Of a stretch of 64,000 nucleotides of DNA, positions 10,385-19,465 are shown piece by piece. Origin of the DNA: Prochlorococcus sp. AG-409-J16 (GTDB lineage Bacteria; Cyanobacteriota; Cyanobacteriia; PCC-6307; Cyanobiaceae); the NCBI GenBank assembly GCA_003215655.1, contig QCKB01000003.1:124001-188000 (forward strand), given 5' to 3'. The notes beneath the pieces are model-generated. The model worked only from the letters and a program-made list of their open reading frames with translations, did no database searches and was not told where the DNA came from. Each line of letters opens with the position of its first letter. Positions within the stretch are counted from its first letter, which is position 1. The position numbers and the translations under genes were made by a program.

Positions 10385-10441
10385 ATATCTCACCTTACGT
10401 CTTGCCGAGAACCCCCATAAAGGTTGAAATACCAAAACAAA

Positions 10442-11062
10442 TCAAATAAACCAAGGAGGCTCTTCTCCTGGATGCCATTTGATATTGCAACCAATGGAAG
10501 GTTTCTGATCTGGAGAAACTTCTCTGTCATCTAACACGGCATTCATCGCAGCTCTTAGATCGGCTCCTGTAACTTTGATTCCATTGCCTGGGCGGCTTTC
10601 ATCAAACTGACCTCTATATCTAAGTGTCTGAGAGGCATCATCTTTAGAAGAAAAAAGAAAAAAGTCGGGAGTGCATGCAGCTCTTAAAGCCTTAGAAAAA
10701 CTCTGCTCTAGATCCAAAAGATAAGGAAATGTCCAAGCATTCTCCCCCATCTGCCTTGCTAAATACTCAGGTCCATCTTGGGGATGGGTGATCAAGCTAT
10801 TACTTGAAATTGCAAGGATCTGAACTTTGTTTTGATAGTCCCTAGCCAAACCAGAAATCCCATCTTCCAGATGCTTAACGAATGGACAATGCGCACAGAT
10901 GATCATTAGCAAAAGAGGCTTGGGCAATAGCGATTGATCTGTAATCCTTTTTGGCCCTTCTCTTTCAAGGTCATTTTTCTCACCTGGCATTAGAACTAAT
11001 GGCAAGTCAAAGGCTGGCAAAGCGCTCCCCAAAGGAAGCATTGTGGAATAAGTACGAACCAT
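10442..11062 (-). CDS. Peroxiredoxin-like / thioredoxin-fold protein (PRX-like1 type)
   Basis: 206 residues. A thioredoxin-fold domain starts with LGSALPAFDLP and has CAHCPFVKHLEDG (CxxC at residues 56-59), then a cis-Pro-type region ACTPDFFLF and a C-terminal Cys (SIGCNIKWHPG), as in the PRX-like1 group of the AhpC/TSA superfamily. It is likely a cytoplasmic thiol peroxidase or reductase; the donor and peroxide are not known. Divergent from fabI; separated from the aminotransferase by a short gap on the same strand. Confidence 0.85.
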   Translation of the reverse strand: MVRTYSTMLPLGSALPAFDLPLVLMPGEKNDLEREGPKRITDQSLLPKPLLLMIICAHCPFVKHLEDGISGLARDYQNKVQILAISSNSLITHPQDGPEYLARQMGENAWTFPYLLDLEQSFSKALRAACTPDFFLFSSKDDASQTLRYRGQFDESRPGNGIKVTGADLRAAMNAVLDDREVSPDQKPSIGCNIKWHPGEEPPWFI

Positions 11063-11188
11063 TTTCTTCTAAGGAATCTTTTAATTCTTACTAAAAGGCA
11101 GTGTTATTAGCTATCTCAATTCACTTTTTAGAAATGGTGGCCGGCAATAGGAGAGAATCAAACATAAGGTTTCAGTGTTTCAGTCAAG

Positions 11189-11971
11189 ATGCTTCTAGAT
11201 CTCAGTGGCAAAAAAATCCTCGTAACTGGTATTGCAAACAACCGTTCAATAGCCTGGGGCATTGCCCAGCAACTAAAGGCTGCAGGGGCCGAGCTGGGAA
11301 TCACATACTTACCTGATGAGAAAGGTCGCTTTGAATCGAAAGTTAGAGAATTAACCAAACCATTAGACCCAAGTCTTTTCCTCCCTTTAAATGTTCAAGA
11401 CTCATCCCAAATCGAAGAAGTTTTTAATGCCATTGCAAAGCAATGGGGACATCTTGATGGGATGGTGCATTGTTTGGCCTTTGCAGGTAAAGAGGAATTA
11501 GTGGGCGATTACAGCGCAACAAGCACAGAGGGATTCGCCCGAGCATTAGATATCAGCGCATATTCGCTGGCACCTCTTTGCAAATATGCAAAGCCATTAT
11601 TTAGCCAAGGGGCAGGAGTCGTTACCCTTACTTATCTAGGCGCAGAAAGAGCTATCCCTAATTACAACGTAATGGGTGTGGCCAAGGCCGCACTAGAAGC
11701 CTCTGTGCGCTATCTGTCTGCAGAGCTTGGGCCTGATAAGCAAGTCCGAGTAAACGCCATTAGTGCTGGGCCAATTAGAACATTGGCGAGCTCAGCAATA
11801 GGAGGAATTTTAGACATGATTCATAATGTTGAAGAGAAGGCTCCCTTGCGACGAACTGTGACTCAAACTGAAGTTGGTAATACTGCGGCGTTCTTGCTAA
11901 GTGATCTATCAAGCGGTATTTCTGGACAAACTATTTACGTAGACGCAGGTTATTGCATAAATGGAATGTAA
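11189..11971 (+). CDS. fabI: Enoyl-[acyl-carrier-protein] reductase (NADH)
   Basis: 260 residues, full length for FabI. Rossmann start VTGIANNRSIAWGIA, active-site tyrosines at about 149 and 159, and lysine at about 166 (Y-x6-K in NYNVMGVAKAALE). SAGPIRTLASSAI is the FabI substrate-loop region. It performs the last reduction of each fatty acid elongation cycle. Followed after 36 bp by hisB. Confidence 0.97.
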   Translation: MLLDLSGKKILVTGIANNRSIAWGIAQQLKAAGAELGITYLPDEKGRFESKVRELTKPLDPSLFLPLNVQDSSQIEEVFNAIAKQWGHLDGMVHCLAFAGKEELVGDYSATSTEGFARALDISAYSLAPLCKYAKPLFSQGAGVVTLTYLGAERAIPNYNVMGVAKAALEASVRYLSAELGPDKQVRVNAISAGPIRTLASSAIGGILDMIHNVEEKAPLRRTVTQTEVGNTAAFLLSDLSSGISGQTIYVDAGYCINGM

Positions 11972-12007
11972 TGCACTTGAAATCATTTCCTCATCGGCAT
12001 TAGGCAC

Positions 12008-12625
12008 ATGAGCTCGCCAAGAAAAGGAGAAGTTCATAGGGTCACTAGCGAAACAGATGTTTTCGTAAAGATTGATCTGAATGGAGTCGGGGAATGCCAT
12101 ATAGAGACAGGAGTTGCGTTCCTCGATCACATGCTCCACCAACTTTCAAGTCATGGTTTATTTGATCTTGAAATCACTGCTAATGGTGACACCCATATAG
12201 ATGATCATCACACTAATGAAGATGTAGGGATAGCTGTCGGACAGGCTCTTTCAAAAGCATTGGGCGACCGAGCCGGAATTCATCGTTTTGGTCATTTTGC
12301 TGCTCCTTTAGATGAAGCATTAGTGCAAGTTGTACTGGACTGCTCAGGAAGACCTCATCTAAGTTTCGGGCTGGAAATCCCATCACAAAGGATCGGAACC
12401 TATGAAACCGAATTGGTTAAGGAGTTTTTTATTGCAGTAGTCAATAACAGCGGTCTCACTTTGCATATACGCCAACTAGATGGAACAAATTCCCACCATA
12501 TAGTTGAAGCCTGCTTCAAAGCATTTGCAAGAGCGCTAAGAATGGCTACTGAACAAGATCCCCGTAGAGCAGGCCAGGTACCAAGCAGCAAGGGCCTACT
12601 AGAACAAGCAGGAGCCACAAATTAA
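12008..12625 (+). CDS. hisB: Imidazoleglycerol-phosphate dehydratase
   Basis: 205 residues. The metal-binding motifs of the family are intact: [26 protein letters not shown], and [20 protein letters not shown] with KAFARALR. It dehydrates imidazoleglycerol phosphate in histidine synthesis. This is the monofunctional form, without the phosphatase domain of the E. coli protein. No other his genes are adjacent, as is usual in picocyanobacteria. Confidence 0.97.
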   Translation: MSSPRKGEVHRVTSETDVFVKIDLNGVGECHIETGVAFLDHMLHQLSSHGLFDLEITANGDTHIDDHHTNEDVGIAVGQALSKALGDRAGIHRFGHFAAPLDEALVQVVLDCSGRPHLSFGLEIPSQRIGTYETELVKEFFIAVVNNSGLTLHIRQLDGTNSHHIVEACFKAFARALRMATEQDPRRAGQVPSSKGLLEQAGATN

Positions 12626-12703
12626 ATCTCAACCGACTAGCGTCTCTATTTAGAACACACACTTCATACACGTGAGGACTAACAATCATCGAGAGGGAAC
12701 ATT

Positions 12704-14197
12704 GTGAGTAGATCGTTAGAGTCGTCAACCATATCTAAGAGACCAGATGGATTTGAACAAAAAGACTGGTCTAGTGCATATCGCAATGTCGAAAAAGAGC
12801 TAAGTCAAATTCCTTTAAGTCCTAAGAGAGGACAAATACCACAAGAGATTTGTGGAACTCTTTTTAGGAATGGGCCTGGGAGGCTAGAAAGAAGTGGTCA
12901 ATGGGTTCATCATCCTTTTGATGGTGATGGGATGGTGACGGCAGTGCGGTTAATAAATGGCACGGCGACACTCACCAACCGATTTATTAGGACAAAAGAA
13001 TGGAAGGAGGAGGAGAAGGCAGATCGTTTTCTATATAGAGGAGTATTTGGGACCCAAAAACCAGGAGGCCAACTAGCGAATATGTTCGACCTTCGACTTA
13101 AAAATATTGCCAATACCAACGTAATTCAATTAGGAGACCAAGTCTTAGCCTTATGGGAGGCGGCTAGCCCACATGCTCTAAATCCAGTAACTCTAGAGAC
13201 ATATGGACTAAGCAGCCTAGAAGGTGTCCTAAAACCACAAGAAGCATTCAGCGCCCATCCTCGATTTGACCCTGGCCATAAAGGTTCTCCGATGATGGTC
13301 AATTTCGGAGTCAAAACAGGACCGAAAAGCACAATCAGGCTTATGGAATTTGCTACCACTGGGCCAAGCGTTGGCCGCCTAATTAATGAGCGCAAAGATG
13401 TCTTCGATGGCTTTGCTTTTCTCCATGATTTTGCGATAACTCCAAATTGGGCAATTTTTCTCCAAAACGCTATTAGCTTTAACCCATTGCCATTTGTTTT
13501 AGGAAATAAAGGAGCCGCTCAATGCCTTTCGTCAGAATTAAATAAAAACGGAAAGTTTTTAATAATCCCTCGCGAATCAGGAACTTTCGCAGGTCAACCA
13601 CCTCTTATTTATGACGCACCCAAAGGATTTGTTTTTCATCATCTCAATGCTTGGGAGAAGGGCGAGGAAATTGTTTTAGATAGCATCTATTACAAAGATT
13701 TTCCCTCAATAGATCCAGGGCAAGACTTTCGATCAATCGACTTTGGGCTACTCCCCGAGGGGCTCCTAAGTCGATGCCGTATCAATATCTCGACCAAAGA
13801 AGTCGCCTCCTCTGTTTTAAGTAATCAATGCTGTGAATTCGCAATGGTCAATCCAACTAAACAAGGCCTCGAGGCTCGTTTTAGCTGGATGGCAACGGCA
13901 CAACAAAAAACAGGTAACGCCCCTTTACAGGCAATTAAAAAACTTGATCTATTAAATGGTGAAAATTACACTTGGAGCGCTGCACCAAGGGGGTTTGTAA
14001 GTGAGCCAGTAATGATCCCCAAACCAGACTCAGACGTCGAAGATGAAGGATGGGTAATTGTTCTGGTCTGGAATGGTGCTCGTATTGGAACAGATCTTGT
14101 AATTCTGAAGGCAAATGATTTATCTGAAGAAGCATTAATAGAATTGCCAATCTCTATCCCCCATGGCCTTCATGGCAGCTGGGCCCAATGCAAATAA
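12704..14197 (+). CDS. Carotenoid cleavage oxygenase (apocarotenoid 15,15'-oxygenase type)
   Basis: 497 residues from a GTG start with GAGAGG seven bases upstream. RPE65/carotenoid oxygenase family: LFRNGPGRLER, HPFDGDGMV, iron-ligand His regions SAHPRFDPGH, FLHDFAITPNWAIF and FVFHHLNAWE, and a final PHGLHGSW. It cleaves carotenoids or apocarotenals with O2 at a non-haem iron. The nearest characterised relative is the Synechocystis apocarotenoid oxygenase; the actual substrate here is unknown. Follows hisB by 78 bp. Confidence 0.92.
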   Translation: MSRSLESSTISKRPDGFEQKDWSSAYRNVEKELSQIPLSPKRGQIPQEICGTLFRNGPGRLERSGQWVHHPFDGDGMVTAVRLINGTATLTNRFIRTKEWKEEEKADRFLYRGVFGTQKPGGQLANMFDLRLKNIANTNVIQLGDQVLALWEAASPHALNPVTLETYGLSSLEGVLKPQEAFSAHPRFDPGHKGSPMMVNFGVKTGPKSTIRLMEFATTGPSVGRLINERKDVFDGFAFLHDFAITPNWAIFLQNAISFNPLPFVLGNKGAAQCLSSELNKNGKFLIIPRESGTFAGQPPLIYDAPKGFVFHHLNAWEKGEEIVLDSIYYKDFPSIDPGQDFRSIDFGLLPEGLLSRCRINISTKEVASSVLSNQCCEFAMVNPTKQGLEARFSWMATAQQKTGNAPLQAIKKLDLLNGENYTWSAAPRGFVSEPVMIPKPDSDVEDEGWVIVLVWNGARIGTDLVILKANDLSEEALIELPISIPHGLHGSWAQCK

Positions 14198-14257
14198 AAG
14201 TTCGATCTAACTTAATGCTTATTTAATTTGTTATGGGAATTACAATTTTGCCAAGAA

Positions 14258-14851
14258 TCACAAAATTTTCTTTAATCGCGGCTCCAGCAATGCAAAAGCT
14301 CGACCCCTATGCCCCAACAGCCGCTTTTGCCCGATTTCCATCTCTGCGAAAGTAAGACCTGTTGAGCCAACTTCAAATATTGGATCATAACCAAAACCAT
14401 TTATCCCTCTGGGTGAATCTGCAATAACCCCATCACAATGTCCTTCCACTTCAATAAGGACCTCGCCACTAGGAGACGCAACACAAATCGCAGCACTAAA
14501 AAATGCTCTACGGTTGAGATGGCCATCAAGTTCGCTCAGCAATCGATTAATTCGTGCCTCATCATTCAAGGCATAACGGGCTGAACGCACCCCAGGCTCT
14601 CCATTAAGGGCTTCCACACAAAGGCCTGAATCATCCGCCAATGAACAATGCCCGGTGACTTTGGCAACAGAGAGTGCTTTTAGGCGTGCATTCTCAGCGA
14701 ATGTTTGGCCAGTCTCATCAACAAATACACCCTTTGGCTGAGCCTGCAATGTGAGTTCAAAATGCGAAAGAAACTGACGGAATTCATTAATCTTGCCCTC
14801 ATTAGTACTCGCCAAGACAAGAATCATTTGATTGGACTGGCTATCTTTCAT
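14258..14851 (-). CDS. rdgB: dITP/XTP pyrophosphatase (RdgB/HAM1 family)
   Basis: About 197 residues. STNEGKINEF near the start, DDSGLCVEALNGEPGVRSARY, and FGYDPIFEV followed by GHRGRAF are diagnostic for non-canonical purine NTP pyrophosphatases, which keep inosine and xanthosine nucleotides out of DNA. The frame stays open into the upstream gene (to 14968), but the ATG at 14851 overlaps the upstream stop as ATGA, which suggests translational coupling. ATG 14827 is another candidate. Confidence 0.94.
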   Translation of the reverse strand: MKDSQSNQMILVLASTNEGKINEFRQFLSHFELTLQAQPKGVFVDETGQTFAENARLKALSVAKVTGHCSLADDSGLCVEALNGEPGVRSARYALNDEARINRLLSELDGHLNRRAFFSAAICVASPSGEVLIEVEGHCDGVIADSPRGINGFGYDPIFEVGSTGLTFAEMEIGQKRLLGHRGRAFALLEPRLKKIL

Positions 14852-16314
14852 CTGTTTTCTGTAAGTTTCTGAGCCCAGCCCAATGCAAGCTCCAAATCTT
14901 CCTTTGAAGGAGCCTCGCAATAGATTCTCAACAATGGCTCGGTCCCAGAGAATCGAAACATCAACCAATAGCTTGGACCAAGCCTAATTTTCAATCCATC
15001 AGTATCAGTGATAGCCAGAATGCTTTTGCCAGCAACATCTGAAGGTTTGATTGTGGCCAAAAAATCCTCTAATCGATTACGAGTAGACATATCTGAAAGT
15101 CTTAAATCAATTCGTTTGTACTCACTAGCTCCTCCGAAACGCTTTTGCAGTTCCTCAATACGAGCTCCTAAAGGTTCCCTTCCCTCAACCAAAGCCTCAA
15201 GAAGAAGCATCGCAATATAAATTGCGTCCCTTTCAGGCAAATGAGTTCCTAAACCAATCCCACCAGACTCTTCCCCACCTATAAGCACTTCGCGAGACAG
15301 CATCTCAGCTGCTATGTACTTAAAACCTACTGGAAGTTCTATAACCTCCCTCCCAAGGCCCTCAGCCACAAGCCTCATTAGATCAGAACCACTTACCGTT
15401 TTCAATACACAGCCAGGCAAATTTCGCACCCTTGCTAAATGATCAATTAAAAGCGGTAAAAGCAACTGAGAACTGCAAAATCTCCCATGTTCATCTACTG
15501 CGGCAATCCTGTCCCCATCACCATCAAAAACTAATCCCACTGTCAATTTTCCAGCTTGGTTTGAAGCTTTTACCAACTTGGATAATTGAGTGAGATTTGG
15601 AGCAATTGGTTCTGGCGGTGTCCCTCCAAAAAGAGGATCCCTCTCTCGACGAATTTCCTCAACTAAGCCATAACTTTGATCCCCAATAAGATCTGATATA
15701 CAGCCAGCTGCAGAGCCATGCATTGAATCGACAATTACTTTTAATCCCATCAAACGCATCCCCTCTCTAAGGGAGTCAATATCAAATTTTTTTAGAAGAC
15801 CTTTTAAATGTTCTCCTCGTGCATCAAAAGATTTAATTGATACCTTCCTTGGTGAGAAAACACCACCAGAAGCAAGCCTCCGCTCCACTGCCTTTGTGAA
15901 ATCCCTATCTACAGACCCGCCAAAAGGTCCCTTAATTTTTAAACCAAGCCATTCTGGAGGGTTATGACTAGCAGTAATAACAAGGGCACCAAGTGCCTTA
16001 CGGCTTACAACAGCCCAACTACAAGAAGGTGTAGGGACTGCTGTCTCAGTCAAAAGCGGATCTAGTTCACAACCATTTACAGCAGAAGCAATAGCTTCTG
16101 CTAATTCAGGTGCAAGGAATCTACGGTCATAGCCAATTACGACTGTGCGCGACTCAAGCCCTTTAGGAGCTCTATAAGCCAGTTCCTGCGCGGATGCAGC
16201 AGCCACACGCAGGAGTCTTTCTAAAGTAATATCGACTCCAAGCAAACCTCTCCAGCCATCAGTCCCGAATTCAATTGGCGAAGGGCTTAAGGGAAAGGAG
16301 GTCTTTGTCACCAT
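14848..16314 (-). CDS. Phosphoglucomutase/phosphomannomutase family protein
   Basis: 488 residues. FGTDGWRGLLG start, phosphoserine loop VITASHNPPEW, metal loop FDGDGDRIA, sugar-binding GGEESGGIG, and phosphate-binding RFSGTEPLLRIY are all intact. It is likely a hexose-phosphate mutase (glucose or mannose) in glycogen/sucrose and envelope sugar supply. A second family member, glmM, lies at 52919-54319, so this one is probably not the phosphoglucosamine mutase. Its stop overlaps the rdgB start by 4 bp. Confidence 0.93.
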   Translation of the reverse strand: MVTKTSFPLSPSPIEFGTDGWRGLLGVDITLERLLRVAAASAQELAYRAPKGLESRTVVIGYDRRFLAPELAEAIASAVNGCELDPLLTETAVPTPSCSWAVVSRKALGALVITASHNPPEWLGLKIKGPFGGSVDRDFTKAVERRLASGGVFSPRKVSIKSFDARGEHLKGLLKKFDIDSLREGMRLMGLKVIVDSMHGSAAGCISDLIGDQSYGLVEEIRRERDPLFGGTPPEPIAPNLTQLSKLVKASNQAGKLTVGLVFDGDGDRIAAVDEHGRFCSSQLLLPLLIDHLARVRNLPGCVLKTVSGSDLMRLVAEGLGREVIELPVGFKYIAAEMLSREVLIGGEESGGIGLGTHLPERDAIYIAMLLLEALVEGREPLGARIEELQKRFGGASEYKRIDLRLSDMSTRNRLEDFLATIKPSDVAGKSILAITDTDGLKIRLGPSYWLMFRFSGTEPLLRIYCEAPSKEDLELALGWAQKLTENR

Positions 16315-16366
16315 TTAATTCAATAGATGTAATGGACCTGGCGAGCATTAGCCCTAACGTCTTGTT

Positions 16367-17845
16367 ATGGGTTACTCCCCACTACCAATAACCGCAATCA
16401 GTGAGCGCTTGCTACGGAATTGGGTTCGCTGTCGCCGCAGAGCCTGGCTGGATCGTCATGGTGATGGGGAAGAAAGGCTTTGGACCGCCCATCGCACTCT
16501 GCAACTCAATAACCAATATCGCATTTTTAATGAGCTCCTTACTAAAAAGCCTAGTAGAGGGATTGAAGCATGCAAGCGAGGAGAACCAGCTGTCATTGGC
16601 ATTAGATTCAAAGCTAATTTTGGGCCGAATAATCAAATAATCGAAGTCCACCCTCCTCTTCTGCAAAGAATAAAAGGGAAAAGCTGTTGGGGGAATTTTG
16701 CATATCGTCCGGTAATTGCCCAACAAGGCAAAAGACTTACGAGAGAGCACCGATTGACCTTGGCACTTATGTGCCTATTAGTTGAATCCAATCAAAAGTC
16801 ATCTATTACAAACGGGCTGGCTGTAGCAAAAACGCAGCAAGGGCTGACCTTTAGAAAAGTGTCGCTAACCAGTGGTATCAAAAGCCAATTATTTGAATCC
16901 CTTCAAAAACTCAATCAAGACCTAGAGAAAGATCATCCCCCACCAATCACTGCTGAAAGGAAAAAATGCACCTTATGCTCATGGCGAGGGATATGTAATG
17001 CAGAAGCATCCAGAGAAGGCCATTTAAGTGAAGTCAGCGGTATAGGAACGAGTCGCAGACAAATGCTTCAAGAAGCAGGTATCAATGGCTTAGAAGAACT
17101 AGCCTCAACGGATCATTTTTATTTAGAAACCTACTTAAAACGTTTTGGAGATCAACATTCTGGCGCAGCAAAAAAACTCATCGCCCAAGCAAAGGCGCAA
17201 AGAGATGGCTTAGTTGATCGATTCAATAACTCTCCAGCGCTACCTGAATTAAGCAAAGCTCCTGGAGTCTTAATTTATGACATCGAATCAGACCCTGACG
17301 AAAGACAGGATTTCCTACATGGATTCCTACGTATTAATCGCAATACCAAAGGAGAATGGGATTTAGCAAACGCTATTTATCACCCAATTTTGATAGTGAA
17401 CAAAAACGATAACTCCATTGCATGGAGAAGAATAAGGAAAAAACTATCCAATTATCCACAATGGCCAATTCTTCATTACGGAGAAACAGAGTCAATTGCG
17501 ATTTACCGCTTAGCTAAAAGAGAAGGAGCTGATGAAAAGGAATTACTAAATCTAAAGAAGCGTCTATTTGATCTTCATGAAATAATCAAATCTCGATGGT
17601 ACTTACCATTGAATAGTTATGGATTAAAGAAAGTCGCAAGTTGGCTTGGTTTCAAATGGAGAAAAACAGGTGTTGAAGGTGCCAATGCTCTACTTTGGTG
17701 GCGCCAATGGGAAGAATTAAGAATAAATAAAAAAGATAAACTTAATCCACTAAAGAATATTTTTGAATACAATCATGATGACTGTTTAGCAACTTGGCAA
17801 GTTGCGAAGTGGATCCTAAAACAAGACCAATCGAACCCTTTATAA
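16367..17845 (+). CDS. TM0106-type RecB-like / RNase H-like protein, RecB active site apparently lost
   Basis: 492 residues. It has an N-terminal RecB-like region with Cys (VRCRRRAWLDRHGD) and a mid-protein CTLCSWRGIC (Cx2Cx5C), the Cys pattern of Fe-S RecB-type nucleases. A helix-hairpin-helix-like stretch follows (VSGIGTSRRQML). The C-terminal DEDD/RNase H-like domain has YDIESDPDE, HYGETE and YNHDDCLATWQ. Where the family has a PDLL acid and an E-x-K motif, this protein reads HPPLLQ and PVIAQQ, so the RecB active site looks degenerate. Its cellular role is unknown. Confidence 0.75.
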   Translation: MGYSPLPITAISERLLRNWVRCRRRAWLDRHGDGEERLWTAHRTLQLNNQYRIFNELLTKKPSRGIEACKRGEPAVIGIRFKANFGPNNQIIEVHPPLLQRIKGKSCWGNFAYRPVIAQQGKRLTREHRLTLALMCLLVESNQKSSITNGLAVAKTQQGLTFRKVSLTSGIKSQLFESLQKLNQDLEKDHPPPITAERKKCTLCSWRGICNAEASREGHLSEVSGIGTSRRQMLQEAGINGLEELASTDHFYLETYLKRFGDQHSGAAKKLIAQAKAQRDGLVDRFNNSPALPELSKAPGVLIYDIESDPDERQDFLHGFLRINRNTKGEWDLANAIYHPILIVNKNDNSIAWRRIRKKLSNYPQWPILHYGETESIAIYRLAKREGADEKELLNLKKRLFDLHEIIKSRWYLPLNSYGLKKVASWLGFKWRKTGVEGANALLWWRQWEELRINKKDKLNPLKNIFEYNHDDCLATWQVAKWILKQDQSNPL

Positions 17846-17852
17846 GGCCTAA

Positions 17853-18692
17853 TTAAGTATATGGAGGCTCAACAAAACCGGAAGGCATGCTTAAGAATAT
17901 ACTTTGCGAGCTGCTTCCTACAAATAATTTTTTCTCATCCAATGACTTTCGACTAACCATTGCTAAACCAAAGCTTCCTCCATTCTCTCTATCATCAATT
18001 GCCGAAGTAATCACTCCACATTTTTTTTTCATACCATCTTCTAAATTCGAATTAATCAATACCTCTCCCTGCATAAATGAGGATTCTGATTGCCAAAACC
18101 TTAATTGTTGCTTCACCCCTTTTTTGCTAACAAGCTTTGCCAAAGTTTCTTGACCTAAATAACAACCCTTATCAAGATTGATCCAATCAGCCAAACCAAG
18201 CTCAAAAGGGTTGTTCTCTCCATTTAACTCTCCAGGGCCAATAGGCAATCCTCTCTTAAGCCTCCAGGATTCAACTTCTTCAGTCTTAGCAGTTCGAAAA
18301 CCAGATAAAGAGTCAGGTAAAGATTGCCCCAGAAGTAACCAAAAAACCTCATCTTTATTCGCCTCAATATCATTGCCAATCAATTCAATCCTCCTCATTC
18401 GATTTAACTTATTCAACTCCAATTTATCTGCGGGGAAAATCACCTTTTCAAATCCCTCTGCTAATTCATTGGCGTCTCCTGCTAAAACAAGAACTTCAGC
18501 AATATTCTCTCCTATTCGAATTTCCAATAACGCGCGAACTCTCCCAGTCGCAGTTAGCCAACAGCAAGGGACAACATCACCATTCTTAACGCTCAGGAAA
18601 TCTCCAGTTGTCTGTCCCTGAATAAATTTCCTTACTCCAGGTCCCATTAACTTTAAAGAAGGCCTCTGAATGTCCCACAAAAGCTTTTTCAT
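17853..18692 (-). CDS. ygfZ: YgfZ/GcvT-like folate-binding protein
   Basis: About 279 residues. The YgfZ signature KGCYLGQETLAKL is present. The protein binds folate and helps assembly or repair of certain Fe-S proteins. The frame begins with TTG at 18707, but the ATG at 18692 (MKKLLWDIQRPSLKL) has AAGGA five bases upstream and is preferred. It starts 8 bp after pyrE, so the two form an operon. The 3' end converges on the RecB-like gene. Confidence 0.88.
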   Translation of the reverse strand: MKKLLWDIQRPSLKLMGPGVRKFIQGQTTGDFLSVKNGDVVPCCWLTATGRVRALLEIRIGENIAEVLVLAGDANELAEGFEKVIFPADKLELNKLNRMRRIELIGNDIEANKDEVFWLLLGQSLPDSLSGFRTAKTEEVESWRLKRGLPIGPGELNGENNPFELGLADWINLDKGCYLGQETLAKLVSKKGVKQQLRFWQSESSFMQGEVLINSNLEDGMKKKCGVITSAIDDRENGGSFGLAMVSRKSLDEKKLFVGSSSQSIFLSMPSGFVEPPYT

Positions 18693-18700
18693 AGGAGTCC

Positions 18701-19282
18701 TTAGCAAAGTTCATTAGCTCGCTTTACGACCTCTTTCAAAAGGAAGAGGCTTACAAGCTCTACCCCCTCATTCTTCATGGCCAAATCTCCCCCTTCCTCT
18801 CGATCAACAATTGTTATGACTCTTCCAACTGAATAACCAGCTTCGCGAAGCTTTATCACTGCTTTTATTGATGAGCCTCCTGAAGTGACTACATCCTCTA
18901 AGACAGTTATTCGGGAACCTTGGGGGGGAAGAGGGCCTTCCAGCCAGGCCTCTGTCCCATGCCCCTTCGCCTCCTTGCGAACAATCAATGCATTAAGAAG
19001 TCGAGACTGAGTAGAAGCAGCCATCACCACACCACTTACAAGAGGGTCTGCGCCAAGAGTCAAACCTGCGACTGCAATAGCATCTGACTCAACATGCGCT
19101 AAAAGAGAAACGCTGAGCACTGAAAGACCAATCCCACTAAGACTTACAGGCTTGCAATTAACATAATGATTGCTCTTTTTACCTGAAGCCAAAGTGAAGC
19201 TTCCATTTCGATAAGCATCCCGAGCCAAGAGATTGAGCAAAAAATCTCTTGGATTTTTTGTATAACTTGTAAAACTCCTCAT
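18701..19282 (-). CDS. pyrE: Orotate phosphoribosyltransferase
   Basis: 193 residues. PRPP-binding motif [12 protein letters not shown], the flexible loop region with [16 protein letters not shown], and an N-terminal [20 protein letters not shown] are typical of PyrE. It makes OMP from orotate in pyrimidine synthesis. pyrB, also in the pathway, begins at the far end of the window, so the pathway genes are dispersed. Downstream ygfZ follows directly. Confidence 0.96.
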   Translation of the reverse strand: MRSFTSYTKNPRDFLLNLLARDAYRNGSFTLASGKKSNHYVNCKPVSLSGIGLSVLSVSLLAHVESDAIAVAGLTLGADPLVSGVVMAASTQSRLLNALIVRKEAKGHGTEAWLEGPLPPQGSRITVLEDVVTSGGSSIKAVIKLREAGYSVGRVITIVDREEGGDLAMKNEGVELVSLFLLKEVVKRANELC

Positions 19283-19380
19283 AATGAATCCAGAACAACA
19301 AACTTTATTGTCAGCTTGAACTGATCTACCTCATAGAGCACTTCACCTTCATCCTGCAACTGTGGTAGTTCTATACGCAA

Positions 19381-19453
19381 GGGGGTCTAGCAATCTGGTG
19401 AATGCAGCGAACTCATAATTCGCCTAAGGCGAGTTCGATCCTCGCGACCCCCA
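19381..19453 (+). tRNA. tRNA-Met(CAU), elongator type
   Basis: A full cloverleaf of 73 nt: acceptor GGGGGTC/GACCCCC, D arm GCA/TGC, anticodon stem GCGAA/TTCGC around CTCATAA (anticodon CAT at 34-36), T arm GCGAG-TTCGATC-CTCGC, discriminator A; CCA is not encoded. The first pair is G-C and the anticodon stem lacks the three G-C pairs of initiators, so it is not tRNA-fMet. The TCTGGT D loop favours elongator Met, though an Ile(CAU) tRNA cannot be fully excluded. Confidence 0.93.
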
Positions 19454-19465
19454 TTCCCATTCTTC

